NCBI GenBank assembly: GCA_964526045.1
Contig: CAZGIF010000006.1
Location: 1 to 64,000, forward strand
Source: CAZGIF01 sp964526045
Lineage (GTDB): Bacteria; Patescibacteriota; Gracilibacteria; Absconditabacterales; Absconditicoccaceae
Length of the DNA stretch: 64,000 bases
Direction of reading: 5' to 3'
Shown: positions 45,926-58,840 of the stretch, piece after piece
How the letters are laid out: each line of letters opens with the position of its first letter
Numbering within the stretch: position 1 is the stretch's first letter
Program-made: the position numbers and the translations under genes
Notes under the pieces: model-generated
Database searches by the model: none
Told to the model about the DNA's origin: nothing
What the model saw: only the letters and a program-made list of their open reading frames with translations

Positions 45926-47059
45926 ATGAAAATCCTCCATATCAACTCAATTGGATGACGTAGCGGGTCAGCAAAACTGTGTGAAACCATTATTCAATGA
46001 CTAACGCACCGTTGAATAGAAAACCATACGATCGTGTGATATGATTTTGGCGAATGAAAAATTCCTGGCATCGATAGTCTCTTCCCAACCAAAAATACTC
46101 TTTTCCACACCTATATCTATAAATTTTTTGTTGGATTGAATTTTTTGTTTGATTTTATGAGACCATGACATCTTTCGTATGAAACGCTCAAAAGTAATGT
46201 GCATTACATCGAATGTGATACTGTCTTTATTCATTGTCCTGAATGAGGTCATTTTGATTGGAGAGATTTGCCTCGTATTTGTCAGGAAAAAAATGTGATC
46301 ATGATTCTCTGAGATTGGATTGCATCGGGAAACGATCCAGACAACTATTTTTTTCGAAAAACAAATAAATCATTTACCAAAAGAATGAACATCCTTCATG
46401 ATCTTCCCATTATTTATGTAGCCGTTTCAGAGCGAAGTGCGAAAAAATGAAGAGACTTCTGCAATCTTGCCAATATTCATACTATCTACAACGGGATTAA
46501 TATAGCAAAAATTTACCCGATCGACAAATCTGAATCGAGAAAAGCATTATGATTACCTCTTGATAAAAAAATCATCCTTAGCATTGCATGAAGTGGAAGT
46601 AAGAGTTCACTGAAAGGAATTCACTATGTTGAAAAAATCGTCGATCACTACAAAAATGACGATTGATACCTTTTTCTCTCTCTTGGCAATTGACAAGAGC
46701 ATAAGACAAATACGTATCGAGAATTATGATTGATACCATATGAAAAAATCAGTTTGTTTTTTTCAGCAGCAGATTGTTTTTTGTATCCTACCCTCGCAGA
46801 TAATTGTCCTTTGGTGATTTTGGAATGATTTGCTTGTGGTTGTCCTGTTGTCACTTTTGAAATCTGATGAGTACCAGAAATCGTCAAACATAAGCAAGAT
46901 GGATACATTGCACAATACAAAAAACTTGATGATTTACTTGTCTGATTTAAACGAGTATTAGCACAAGGAGAAAGAATTAAACCGATACTTGATCCCAAAT
47001 TTTCAGACGAATCCATGATTGATTGATATGAAAAACTATACAAATCACTCGTTTCATAA
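45926..47059 (+). CDS. GT4 family glycosyltransferase
   Basis: 377 residues. HINSIGGRSGSAKLCETIIQ is the N-terminal GT-B loop; YVAVSERSAKKGRDF, IYNGINIAKIYP, KKIILSIAGSGSKSSLKGIH and LYPTLADNCPLVILEGFACG with VTFEIGGVPEIVKH give the GT4 signature, including the E-x7-E region (NCPLVILEGFACG). It lies directly after the GT2 gene (1-bp gap). Sugar specificity unknown. Confidence 0.9.
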
Positions 47060-47193
47060 AAGTTTTCCGACGTTAATCTCGATCCTTCTCCCTGAGTTCG
47101 TCGCTCATTCTTAAACTTGCGTCAGTACCATTTTTTTTCTTACCAATACGTTGGACACAAACGATTATAAAAAAATTGGTAAAAAGATAGATA

Positions 47194-48033
47194 TTACCCG
47201 AATCCCATCTTATTTCTTCTTTCTTCATCATACGTTTCAATCGTTCTTCCTAATAGTACAAATGGCAATCTTTCAATAGAATCAATCCACACTCATTTTC
47301 ACAGAAACTGTAAAATAGGATACAATATTTTCCTCAATGTCTCAAATCAAAGAATACAAACGCCATACCACACAGGATGAAGCAAAAAAACAGTACGAAT
47401 TGTTGGAAATGAATAGGTAAATCGTTTATAACTATAATTTTTTGCTCAGGCTTTGACGACGTGAAGCGTTAGTGTCTCATCAAGGTTGGCAATGAGTTTT
47501 TTTCATTGACACAAAACATTTTTTTGAAAAACAGCATCCTGCATATACACACTATCTATATTATAGCGAAACGATGAACTATTACGAAAAACAAGTGATG
47601 GATGGATAGTATAATAATTATCATTTCATAAGAAATATTCAAATCATCTAGCATCTCACTCGTATCGCATCAAAGTTTTTGTCCCACATCAGATATACTC
47701 TGGATGAGAAGACAAAAATTCTATCTGACGAGCGAGTTTATCAGAATGCCAAAGGTCGTCGTGATCCTGGACAGCAATATATTCTCCCTGTGCTTGATCA
47801 AGGAGCAAATTAAGTCATCAATATGGTCATAATTTTTTTTCTGAACTAAACACGCGAATACGATGGTCTGTAAATAATCATAATTTACTTAATGTATCGT
47901 CTGTTGATTGATCATCATATAGTAATAATTCAATATTATTGTAACTTTGACCTAAACAAGATTGTAATGTCTCTGTAATAAATAATGATGAATTATATGT
48001 ACATAATAATATCGAGATCAAAGGTTTGGTCAT
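47194..48033 (-). CDS. GT2 family glycosyltransferase
   Basis: 279 residues on the minus strand, the first polysaccharide gene to switch direction. KPLISILLCTYNSSLFITET, ELLLYDDQSTDDTLSKL, NLLLDQAQGEYIAVQDHDDL (the DHDD metal motif) define GT-A. The C-terminal part has hydrophobic helices (TIRTVFLLHPVWYGVCILG). The plus-strand frames seen here are shadows. It is convergent with the GT4 gene across a 134-bp gap that shows nothing recognisable. Confidence 0.85.
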
Positions 48034-48086
48034 AGGTTATAGAAAAGTAAAACAATTCAAACTCTTTTTAAGAACAAACTGATTTT

Positions 48087-49640
48087 TTATAAAATTACGT
48101 CAGCATTTCTTATATTCTTAATCTCTTTATAAAGAAAAACTATCTCTTTATACTGTATTATAACAAAAATTATTCATAATATTATTATAAAAATACTAAG
48201 CATATATACATTATGGATTCTGCTTGCTCAAGAGTTTAATATATCTTTTCACCAAATTATAGTCCACAAAAAAAATATCAGACCAAGAAGTATATTTTTG
48301 ATAATAAATGATCGATTCTTTACTAATCAGGTACGAATTGGCATTTTATATAAAAATCAAATAGTCATAAAAACATTTGAAAGTAATGTCGCCAAGACAG
48401 GTCAGTAGATTCACATAAAAGAAAGAAAAACAATATTTAATATGATATTTATAACAAAACAAAACGAAAAAACCTTTAGCTTATATTTTGCCATTCACAC
48501 TCAAGATATATATGAAGCAGCAATATTTATAAAAAACACAATTGGTATCATAAGTGATCAAAAAATTAGTAATTCTCAAGATACTGCAAATTCTTCTCAA
48601 AACAGAATATTAACAATAAAGGGAGCCAATGCCATAAGACATATAGAGATCAATATCGATAATCATCAAATGTATGTTATCAGATATTGCAAAAACAATG
48701 ACAAAGTTGCATTATTTTTTTGAGTAAATAACTGAGATACTACTGGTATTATTAGTGCAAATATAGGTCATAAAATAAGGATAGGGATTTGAAAAGTGCT
48801 AAGATAAACTGTATACAAGCCTGAACTTTCAGCTCACAATCGATATAAAACCATTTGTTGATCCACTTGTCAAAGCGTTGTTCAAACATTTGTACTCAGT
48901 AATGTCCACAAAGCATAAGAACTATACATTTTCACGTACTTCTTATTTAAAGTTAGATGAGTATTTTTTAGATGTGGAAGGATATCTTTAACAAAAAAAT
49001 ATACTATAAAAGAACATCATATAACAGTTCATAGTATCCACATATTCGAATAAGAAAGGAGTGTCGAATCTTGAATATACCAAAGGTATACCGTTCAAAA
49101 CACAATTGTCCACATTCTAATAGTTTCAATAAGTTTTGTAATAAATATTTTTTGAAATGCGACAAAAACAGTCTGTAATACGTTGAGCGCATTACTAAAT
49201 AGAAAATATACAGCGAACACTTGGATTGTTTGTATCAATATTGGAGTATAAACTGAACATATGTATCTATAAAAATACTTTAGAACTAACCGCTCTGCAC
49301 CAAAGTATAAAAATCACACAAAGAATAATCACACCAAAAACTGAACAATAAAACTAAAAAATATAGATGTAGTAATATAGTTCTTTTTTCATTCAACAAG
49401 AAATTTTGGGACAAAGTAAGTTAAAGCTTCAGTCAAACCTAAGTCATTATATGCAGAGAAAATTCATACCAGTCACATTAAACTATACAAAAGTCATACT
49501 TCTTCAACACTTAATGAATTGGATACTAGTAGTTTTATAACATATCCACTTGGAGCAATCAAATAAGTAAAAAAATATAACCAAAATCATTTGGTTATAA
49601 GTTTTTTTGCAAGAGATTCTTCTGGCAAGATAGTATTCAT
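48087..49640 (-). CDS. Oligosaccharide flippase (Wzx/MATE-like)
   Basis: 517 residues with about 12-14 hydrophobic helices over the whole length. The opening (LITKGFWLYFFTYLIAPSGY, then YSLMGLVGIFSAYNDLGLTE, then ALTYFVPKFLVEGKK) is the Polysacc_synt/MATE-type flippase start, and NILFGEEFAVSGELLIFGSL is the typical mid-membrane motif. It should move lipid-linked repeat units across the membrane. It sits 53 bp downstream-upstream of the minus-strand GT2 gene and starts 28 bp from the gyrA stop. Frames on the plus strand here are shadows. Confidence 0.88.
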
Positions 49641-49667
49641 ATAGAATTAAGTATGAAAGAAATAGAT

Positions 49668-52370
49668 CTACTGAACAAATAATCAATCAGATTGTGATTC
49701 TTCATCATCTGTATCTTCTGGTCTATTATCTTTGTATGAAGAGTTTTCTGACTTTTCTTCTCGAGGTCTAAATACATCTTTAATGACTTTTTTGGATACA
49801 GGTGCAAGTGGACTATTGGGCACGTCAAGATTAATATCGTTAGAGTGAAGTGTTGTTAATTCATCATCTTCGTGTTTAAATGTTACAGCTCATTCTTCTA
49901 TACTCAAAGCTCAGACCAAATAATTTTTTCAGAGATTTGAAGCAACAATATCTCATCTTTTTGCTCTTTTCCATACTCTTAAGTCTTCAACATTAAGTAG
50001 TTTTCACTCTTTTTGTGAATGAATAAAGATGAAAGGTTCATCATTATACAAGAACAATGACGTGACCGCATCACCATCTTCCAAATCAATAGCATTGACA
50101 CCTCAAGAATTTTTTCACATTGGTCTAACGTCCTTTTGTTGGAAAAGCAAGAGACATCACTTTTTTGTAAGAACTCACAATTTACTTGTTTTGGTAACAG
50201 GGACAATTGATATGATTTTTTCTCACTTATCAACAAGATTCATAATTGAAGTTGGAAACTTTTTGAATCAAAGGATATCTTTTTTGTTTATCTTTTTGAT
50301 ATTATTTGATGATGTTAACAAACACAAATAGTCATAGTCAAAATGTAACGTTTTTGCAAAAACAATCTCTCATTTGAGTCAGAAATGTTTTTTGATTCCT
50401 AATGCTTTGTCGCTCGTTTTCATAGCTCAAAAGTCCTTGAGTCTTTCGACGTATAACTCTCAAGTATTGGTTATAACAATAAGTCTATCTTGATTGTGGG
50501 TATATACCAAATCAAGAGTATCGTCAGGAATATTGAGAACTCTTGTTTGATACAAAAGTCTGAGCGTATAATCATGTGACATCCATAAAATACAATCCTC
50601 TTTGACCATATCAGCTTTTTTGAGAAGATCTTTGAGCGACGTTGATAATTTGTAGACACTATCATCATTAATTACTTGCGTTCTTCTTTTGTCTCCATAT
50701 GTATCTTTCATATAATTCATTTCTTCAATAACGACTCCATCAAGCTTTTCTGCGTCATTTACGATTCATTCTAAGTATTCAATTTCTGCTTTCTTTTCTG
50801 CGATTTCATCAGTAACCTTTTGCATTTCAAGTCATACAAGAGATTGCAATCTCATCATCAAGATATGCTCTGCTTGAGAATCACTGAAATCAAATTTTTT
50901 CATCAAATCGTCTTTTGCTTCTTGTTTGGTATTAGACGCTCTAATCGTAGCAATAACTTCATCAATAATATCGATTGCTTTTTTGAGTCATTCGAGAATA
51001 TGTAATCTATCTTGAGCCTTTGATAGCAAAAAATTAGATCTACGAAATACAACTTTTCTTCTAAATGTTACAAATTCTACCAACATATCCTTGATATTTA
51101 GTAGCTTTGGTTGAATTCATCATTCTACCAATGTAACGTTATTTACATTAAAGTTACATTGTAATTCTGTCATTTTGTACAAAAGAACAAGCAGTTTTTC
51201 TGCACTTGCTGATTTTTTGACATAAAGGGTAATTCTAATTTTATCTTGAGAAGATTCATCCCTTACATCCTCAATTCACTCTAATTTTTTGTCAACAACC
51301 AATCATCAAATTTTTGCTACAAGATTTGCCTTATTAACTTGATAAGGAATTTCATCAATAACTATTATTTTTCCATCGTTTTTATTATCTTCAATATGAG
51401 TTTTACCACGCATGACTATTCATCATTTTCATTTTTTATATACTTCTTTGATGTTTTCACTATCAAATATATATCACCCAGTTGGAAGATCAGGTCATTT
51501 GATTATTTCCATAATTTCATCTATACTAACGCTATATGTAGCAGGAGCTTGCACATGAGGCATGACAAATTCTTGTGGAACAAACTCTCACATTTCGTCA
51601 GATCGATTCTCTTCTCTTTCGAGTTCTTTGGAGTCAAATAATGCTTTATATCTTTTGGTTTCTTTTTGCAAAAATGCTTCTTTTTGTTCTTCGGTTATAG
51701 GTTTCCCATCTTTCGATATCAACAAAAGACATGCATCGATCACTTCAACTAAGTTATGAGGAGGCATATTTGTCGCCATTCATACAGCAATTCACATTGT
51801 TCCATTACAAAGATGATTTGGAAATTTGGTTGGTAAAACAACTGGTTCATCTATAGATCAGTCAAAATTTCCTCTCCAATCTACAGTATCCAAATGCAAA
51901 TCAGCAAGCATTTCTTGAGCTATTTTACTCATTTTTGCTTCCGTATACCTCATTGCAGCAGCTCAATCTCAGTCAATACTTCAAAAATTACCTTGTCAAT
52001 CTACCAATGGATAACGTAATGACCATGGTTGAGCCAAACGAACCATTGCTTCATACACACTCGAATCACCATGTGGATGGTATTTTCACAAAACCTCTCA
52101 GACAAGTCTTGCAGACTTTTTGTGTTTTGAATTATAGAAATTTTTCATATCAAACATAGCAAAAAGAATTCTTCTTATAACTGGTTTGAGTCAGTCTCTT
52201 GTATCAGGAAGTGCACGAGAAACAATTACTGTCATAGCATATTCGATATATGATTGTTTCATTTGTTTTTCCAAGGTTTCTTCTTGAATAACTTCACCAA
52301 GCAATCATCATGATTGTTTTATATCAGTCGTATTTTCTATTTCGAGATTGTCCGTGTCTTTTTCTACCAT
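49668..52370 (-). CDS. gyrA: DNA gyrase/topoisomerase IV subunit A
   Basis: 900 residues. YIEYAMTVIVSRALPDTRDG, RRILFAMFDMKNFYNSKHKK, GKYHPHGDSSVYEAMVRLAQ and GAAAMRYTEAKMSKIA with the catalytic Tyr near residue 140 define GyrA/ParC. The C-terminal beta-pinwheel shows repeated blades (ILWMSHDYTLRLLYQTR, RLIVITNTGELYVERL), with TGA for several Gly. The acidic tail NRPEDTDDEESQSDG resembles GyrA tails. Gyrase versus topo IV cannot be told without the GyrA-box; none is obvious to me. Confidence 0.93.
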
Positions 52371-52495
52371 AACATGTCTATTGATAATAAAATGTATTTT
52401 TTTATAACAAAAAAACTCCTGACACTAGAGTACACTTTTGCTAGTACTTTTCAAGTCTATTACACATATGGAGATTTTAGATCTTGAAAACAATA
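52371..52495. promoter_or_regulatory. Divergent region between gyrA and folC
   Basis: 125 bp of A/T-rich DNA between two divergent genes. Promoters must be here; no repeat or clear boxes can be named. Confidence 0.3.
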
Positions 52496-53824
52496 ATGAC
52501 ACAACGCTACGAAAATACATTACAGTCAATATATAATTATATTCACAACCACAAAAAGCCCAGACCAAAGTGAGCATTCGGAATGGCAAGAATGAGGTTT
52601 TTGATGGAATTGCTTGGTAATCCTCAAAATTCATATCCTGTTATTCACATCATGGGGACATCTTGAAAGTGATCAACTGCAACAATTCTCAGTCATATTT
52701 GCGTTCAACATGGATACAAAACATGATTACATATATCTCCTCACCTCCAAGATATACGTGAAAGGTGTCAGATAAACAATTCTTTGGTCTCAAAAGAATC
52801 ATTTGTAGAGACGTTTGATAGTATACAAGATGCAATAACAGCATGTGCTGCGTCAGCATTTTGAGAACCGACGTATTTTGAAATACTTACCGCAATGTAT
52901 TATGTCCACTTTGCAAAAATCAAGGTTGATGTAGCTATCGTGGAAGCGTGATGTTGAGGATTATACGATTGATCAAATGTTGTTTCCAATCCACAAAAAA
53001 TATGTATTATCACAAAGCAATGACTCGATCATCAAAATATATTAGGAAACAGTTTAGAAGAAATCACATTTAATGATGCGTGAAGTATATGGCCATGAAA
53101 CGAGGTTGTTTCTTTGTATCATGAAGAGCAAAATTGCAGAGACATTGTTTCATATACCTGCCAACAAAAAAATGCGAGACTGACTCGAGTCACGCACTGA
53201 TCGACATTTTGTGACATACAAACATCACGCGAAAAGACCCAATTTGTTTATACAGACATACAAAATATACCCCATACATTTTCAACAAATTTGATCGGAA
53301 GTTTTCAAGCAGAAAATGCAAGTCTCGCACTTCGTGCTTTCGAAATTTTTAGCAAAAAACAAGAGCAATCTTTTAGTCCACAAAAAACACAAAATGCATT
53401 AGCAAACATACACCGATGATGAAGATGTGAACGAGTGCAAAAGTGAAAAACCTCATACTTGTTAGACGGAGCACATAATATACAAAAAATGCAACATTTT
53501 ATCCAAACAGTACAGAATATATACACAGAGACAGACAAAACATTTGTCATTTCTTTCAAAGATTGAAAGGATTGGAAAGAAATGCTTGATATTTTAGCGA
53601 CAGCGACACAACAGTTAATCTATGTAGATTTTGAAACAACACAAGATTTTTATCTACACTCGGTAGCTTTTGCTGATATACAACAGTATCTCAATGATGT
53701 TCATCCAGACATTCAACTCACTCACAAAACATTAGAGCATTGTTTTGACAAAACAACAAACCTTTTTGTCGTAACTGGTTCTTTGTATTTTGTTGGACAT
53801 GTGAAAGATTATTTGCAACTGTAA
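52496..53824 (+). CDS. folC: Folylpolyglutamate synthase-like Mur ligase
   Basis: 442 residues. IHIMGTSGKGSTATILSHIC is the ATP-binding P loop of FolC, followed by GLHISPHLQDIRERCQINNS, the folate-loop region FGEPTYFEILTAMYYVHFAK and AIVEAGCGGLYDGSNVVSNP, and LGNSLEEITFNDAGSIWPG. SYLLDGAHNIQKMQHFIQTV is the typical DGAHN motif. The enzyme adds glutamates to folates; whether this organism makes folates is not shown here. It stands alone between convergent/divergent neighbours. Confidence 0.9.
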
Positions 53825-53839
53825 GTACAAGCACGATAG

Positions 53840-56800
53840 CTACTCCTCTCCTGATAAGGATTCTCTCAATTGTTCAATTTTTAGTTGTTGATCAAGTATC
53901 GCTTGCGTAAACTTTGATGTTCGTATCACGTCTTGATGTTGTGGTATCTTCTCTTTGTCTCACAAATTCTGCAATCTCGAAGCAATAAGATCGGCAGTGA
54001 TGGGTTTTGATCAGACAAAATTTATTATACCTTCTGGTGCCAATGATGCAACCAACTTTTGTGCAAAATCTTGATCTATCATCATATAAGACTTATTAAG
54101 TCATACACTATTATCTGTTATAGTAGCAGAAGGCTTTCAATTTAATCTTGACATAATATAACTATTATCAATTTTTACTCACTCATAGGTTTGTTTTCAA
54201 GATTCGAGACACACCTCATATATGACAACTTGTATAATCAAATCTCTTATTTGTTGGTTTTGGGTGTCTGAGACATCTTTTCATTGTATTTGTATTTTGA
54301 CTTCGCTTTTTTGAAATTCATCCAAAAGATATTTACTGACAACATCACGAAACGATCAGTCTTCAAATTGATCTTGAGACAAAACATAACGCTCAAGCGT
54401 ACGTTTTTTTTCTATATCTGTCATATTTTCTATAGATTTCTGTATTGGGAAAACATTCTCATCTGACAATCACAACAATGAGAACATAGAAAATGGAGGA
54501 AAAGTAGCAATCACCTTTGGGTCATACATACTCAACGTTGCTGTGACGTCGGTTTGGACTCGCTCTCCTTTCAAAGGATTTAGCGAAGTTGGCAAAAATC
54601 CTTCTGACCGCGCGTGAGATATTACATTATCTCATCACAAAGTATTTTTGGGCAATCAAGAAACCGCTCTCGCTGGAAGTCAAAATGCTTTGCATGCTAG
54701 TACCCGCATATTATTACCAATATCACAATCTCACACTATTTTTTTCTTTCACTCATAGGTTGCAAATTGCTCGTCATATCATGCAAGCACTCAATCAAGA
54801 TATGTTTCGCGGCTTTTATAAAAATCATTGATATCAGGACGATCTGTACTATAGACCAAAAGCTTGTGAAATCTATCTGCTAACTCTATAAACTGTCTTT
54901 TTCTCACATCTAAGGGAATCTTAACATTAAGCAACTTAGTAAAATCAGCTGCAAAAAATCAATTTTGTTCCAAAAAAGAAATATAGTTTTTTTGAGATTC
55001 AGTTTGTTCAACAGTATTTCGTGGATCGATATCAGATCTCAATTCTCAATCTGGTCGTGAACGATCTATCAGAGCAGGAACATCCGTCAGAGCTTCTTTT
55101 TTGAGTTTGAGGTAGAGGTATCCCTTAGGAGTAGATTCTCATAATATAAGTTTGGTGACATCTTCTTCTGTTTTGTAACTACTAAGTTTTAGATCACTAG
55201 ATTCAGTTGCATCCACTTTTTCTGATGTATCAAAAAAATACGACCCTATAGCATATCAGTCAGGAATTGGCAGAGTGTTTTCTTCTCATAGCTTCAGATT
55301 AGATACATCTATTGACATAAAAGCATCAGTATCTTTTGGTTTAGTTCATTTTTGGACTGTAGAGAGAGGTGTCTTTTTTCTTTCAATTTTTGTGCTTCTG
55401 AGATTTTTATCAACTCAAGAAAATGTTCACAGACGTGCATGTCATACTGATACTGAATCGATACCTTGAGCATATCGTTGTGGAATTCAGTCAGACAAAG
55501 ACAACATTCTTGTAAGATCAAATTCTCACATACGAGCAGCCGAGTTATCAGAAACACTATTTATTTTTCCTCATTTCTGTTTTGGTTCAAATCAAAGAGA
55601 TTCTTGATCGTCTGATCGGGTTGTTGAAAGATTAAGTTCACTTCATCATTCGTATTCAAGAACACCATAAAACTGTATTTTATTATTTTTTATAAGTAAT
55701 AATGTTTTTGCACTTGGAGGTTGGTTTGATTTTTTTCTCCAAGCTTCATAGCTATATGGAAGATATACTCAACCTAGGTCATTACTTGACGATACTATTT
55801 TATTTATAGTAGTAAAGTCTGGAACAATAGGACTTTTATAAAGGGTTAAAGTATAAATTGTCTTTAGAGTAGCTAGTGGAGATATATCTTCTACTTTACT
55901 ATTTTGTAGCAATACAGTTCTTAGTCAAGTAGCATTACTTAGACTATTTATGTTAGAGACTTTCGTAAAACCAAGATCTATTGATGTTAACTTTATTAAT
56001 TTTGATAAAGAAGAAACATCAGATATGTCGTTTCCATTCAGATTAAGTCTCTCAATATTTATAAGTCAGGATAAAGGTTCTATATTAGTAATTTTATTTT
56101 TGGAAAACTCTACATAATTTAAGTTATATAAATTCCTAATAGCAGAAATGTCAGATAGATTATTAGTTGAGAAGTCTATTGAAATTAAGTTATACAAATC
56201 TTTTATATACGATATATCAGAAATATTATTATTTCAAAATTGTGCTGACAACAAATTATCTAAATTGGCAATAGCAGAAATATCACTGATTTTATTATTA
56301 TTCAAATATAAGAATTCCAAATTTCTACACCCAGAGAGAAAGTCTATATTTTCAATCTTATTCTGTATGACACTAAATTGTTTCAATTTTGTGAGCTTAT
56401 TCATTGGTTCTGTCATAGAAATTTGATTATCATCCAAAGATATATTTTCTAGATTTTCCAAGTCGGCGAGAGGAGATATATCGACTATCTTATTCTTACT
56501 AATTTGCAATATTTTTAGCTTTTTCAATTTTTTTAAAGCTGTTATGTCTTCAATTTGATTATTAGACAGATCAAGTTTCTCTAGGTTTGCCATATTCTTT
56601 ATCCAAGAAATATCTGACAAGCTGGCACTCTCTAAGCTTAAGTATTTTAGTTTTGTAAACTGTGATAAGTTTATAACATCAGAAACTAATGATCATTGAG
56701 AACCTGATAAATCAAGGTATTCAAGGTTCTTAAATTCATTTATGACAACATTTCGATGTCACTCAGGTAATAATATTGCTCACCTACAAACAAAATATTT

Positions 56801-57432
56801 TACTGCAAGGTATCCATCTAATTCTTTCTTTTTATGTTCGTAATCAAGCAGATTTAGTGGATAAACATCTTTTTTCAGCCTATAAAAAAAAGTTTCAAAC
56901 TGAGTAGTACTATTAATTTGAATTTTATCTACCATCCCTGCTTTCAAAAAATCTACCATTATCTCATCCTGATTAAAAAGATTGATATTAGTCCCATCCC
57001 CATCTATCTTTAAAGTTTCAGTTACTGATTTAGAAGATATTTTTCACTCTTGATACGCTCTCTCAACTACCAATATAAATCACTTACGAGCTTTTTCGTC
57101 TTTAAGATCTAGTTGTATTTTTCAAGAATTATAATCGATAGAATTATCTTTTTTCCATGTTCATCTCAAAGTTCAATCTCGATTCAAAGTTCAATCTCTA
57201 TTAACGTAACTTTCTTTGTGCATTCGTGACAAAATATCTAATTTACCATTTTTGATAAACTGATCAATATTCATTGATGTTTTTTCAGTATCATTTTTGT
57301 TATTCAAAAAATTGGAAGAAATTTTTTCTTGAGTGACGTCCGTCTGTCATTTCACGGTACCAAGTCAGACACTCACAGTCAAAGCTAGACTTAGTGCTAA
57401 TTTTCAAAGTACTTTTCAAAAATTCTTTTTCA
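53840..57432 (-). CDS. Secreted LRR protein with transglutaminase-like domain (start frameshifted)
   Basis: About 1197 residues. An N-terminal signal-like segment (KVLGKLALSLALTVSVGLGT) leads to a tandem LRR region (residues ~250-620; LEKLDLSNNQIEDI, LKILQISKNKIVDI repeats of 22) and later a transglutaminase-like domain: VGDCDIGNNMRVLACKAFGL (Cys ~903), ISHARSEGFL (His ~940), VQTDVTATL (Asp ~960), the C-H-D triad of cysteine proteases/transglutaminases. The frame that covers the whole protein begins right after an in-frame TAG; the obvious ATG (57432) is one base off at a run of five A. A missing A is the simplest explanation. The protein ends in a Gln-rich tail. Confidence 0.8.
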
Positions 57433-57610
57433 TACTATAAAATTTGTAATACAGAATAAAAATGTGGAGAAATATGTATAAGCTTATTGTACGTATTTTG
57501 CAATTACAATCAAATTTTGTAATCAAAACACACAAAAATAAACCAAAATAGTATTGCTTGTCAGATTTATTTTTTTATAAAAGTCAAATACTTTATATTT
57601 TTCAATACTT

Positions 57611-58759
57611 ATGAAAAAATCAATTAGTTCATTTTTTGGATATATTCGACATGATATCATACTTTATAGCGTCAAACGAGTATGAACTGCTGTATGAAGA
57701 ATCATTGTGTGAATTTTTTTCTTATCCTTTGTTGCGTGATTTTTTGGGTGATTTGGATGATTTGATATGGAGTCTTGAGAGTGAAATGTCTACTACCCTA
57801 CATACTGATATGACTATCAATATGGAAATTCTGAAAGTGATAAATATATTGTCTCACTACCAATACAATGAGTAATTTTGGGGAAAAGCGAGTGAGCGTC
57901 TCCATTGTTTGGGATGCAAGGCGTGACATTTGGATACAATATAAAACGTATGCTCTATGAACTTGCCGACCATCCAGAATTATTTGATAATATTCATGGA
58001 ATAGTTCTCGAGATACAATCTCCAGGATGAACAATCTTTGGATCGCAAGCAATCAGTGACTGAGTTACATACTACAAACAAAAAACAGGAAATCCAGTAT
58101 ATGCTGTGATAGTCTGACTTGGTGCATCTGGGTGATATCGATCAGCGGTTTCTGCAGACAAAGTCTTTGCAGATCATGGTAGTTTGATTTGATCAATTGG
58201 AGTTATAGCATGACCATTTGCACGTTATAACAATGTTGTAGAAGAAAACGGTGGGATTTTTGCAGGGTGAGTCCGTACAACAGACGGGATTGATTATACA
58301 TACCTTACTGCAGGAGAGTGAAAAGACTTTTGAAATCCACACAGAAACATGACGTCCAAAGAAAAAGGGATTTTTCAACAATGACTTGACGCATCATATG
58401 ATGAATTCGTAAATCATGTAGCAGAAGCCAGAGATATTGATCCAAATTTTATTAAAAACACAATTTGAGCATATGCATATGACAACTCTCAAGCCAAAAA
58501 ATACAAACTCATAGATGATACTGCATCAGTAGAAGAAGTATATTGAAAAATCATTCGAGATGTAACACAAAAAAAAGATATACCTGACTCATTACAAGTT
58601 GTACAAATGTATGAGTCTGTGAGTCCATTTGATCAACTATTGATGTGAGTTGTCGGAAATGAGACACAAAGTTCTGTTCAAGCAAGTATCGTTTCATTTT
58701 GTAGTCAACAAGCTAGTATATTAGCATATTATTGACATACAAATACACTATGTCAATAG
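57611..58759 (+). CDS. sppA: Signal peptide peptidase SppA (S49 protease)
   Basis: 382 residues. One transmembrane helix near residues 30-46 (RIIVGIFFLSFVAGFFGGFG) leads to the protease: GVTFGYNIKRMLYELADHPE, IVLEIQSPGGTIFGSQAISD, then VIVGLGASGGYRSAVSADKV with the catalytic Ser ~173, and TAGEGKDFGNPHRNMTSKEK with the probable catalytic Lys ~240. SppA degrades cleaved signal peptides in the membrane. Several active-site glycines are TGA. It has its own promoter region of ~178 bp upstream. Confidence 0.9.
58730..58758 (+). terminator. Hairpin overlapping the end of sppA
   Basis: TATTGACATA (58730-58739) pairs perfectly with TATGTCAATA (58749-58758), including the sppA stop codon. A T-rich stretch follows after ten bases. 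Possibly a terminator or mRNA-stabilising hairpin. Confidence 0.5.
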
Positions 58760-58840
58760 TTGGCTTGCATTTTTATTATATATTATTACACTCAAAAAAA
58801 AGTTTTCTCAGCTGATTAGGGTATAAAAAAAACCACAATT

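Noticed and set aside
47337..47420. Short plus-strand frame MSQIKEYKRHTTQDEAKK
   Set aside because: 27 codons, fully inside the minus-strand GT2 gene.
48442..48807. Plus-strand 121-residue open frame
   Set aside because: It lies inside the minus-strand flippase, whose frame is continuous with strong membrane-helix and family features; the plus frame has no family signal.
57121..57210. Tandem repeat within the LRR gene as a mobile or regulatory repeat
   Set aside because: It is a two-unit in-frame coding repeat (RDGTLN), too short to be a separate element.
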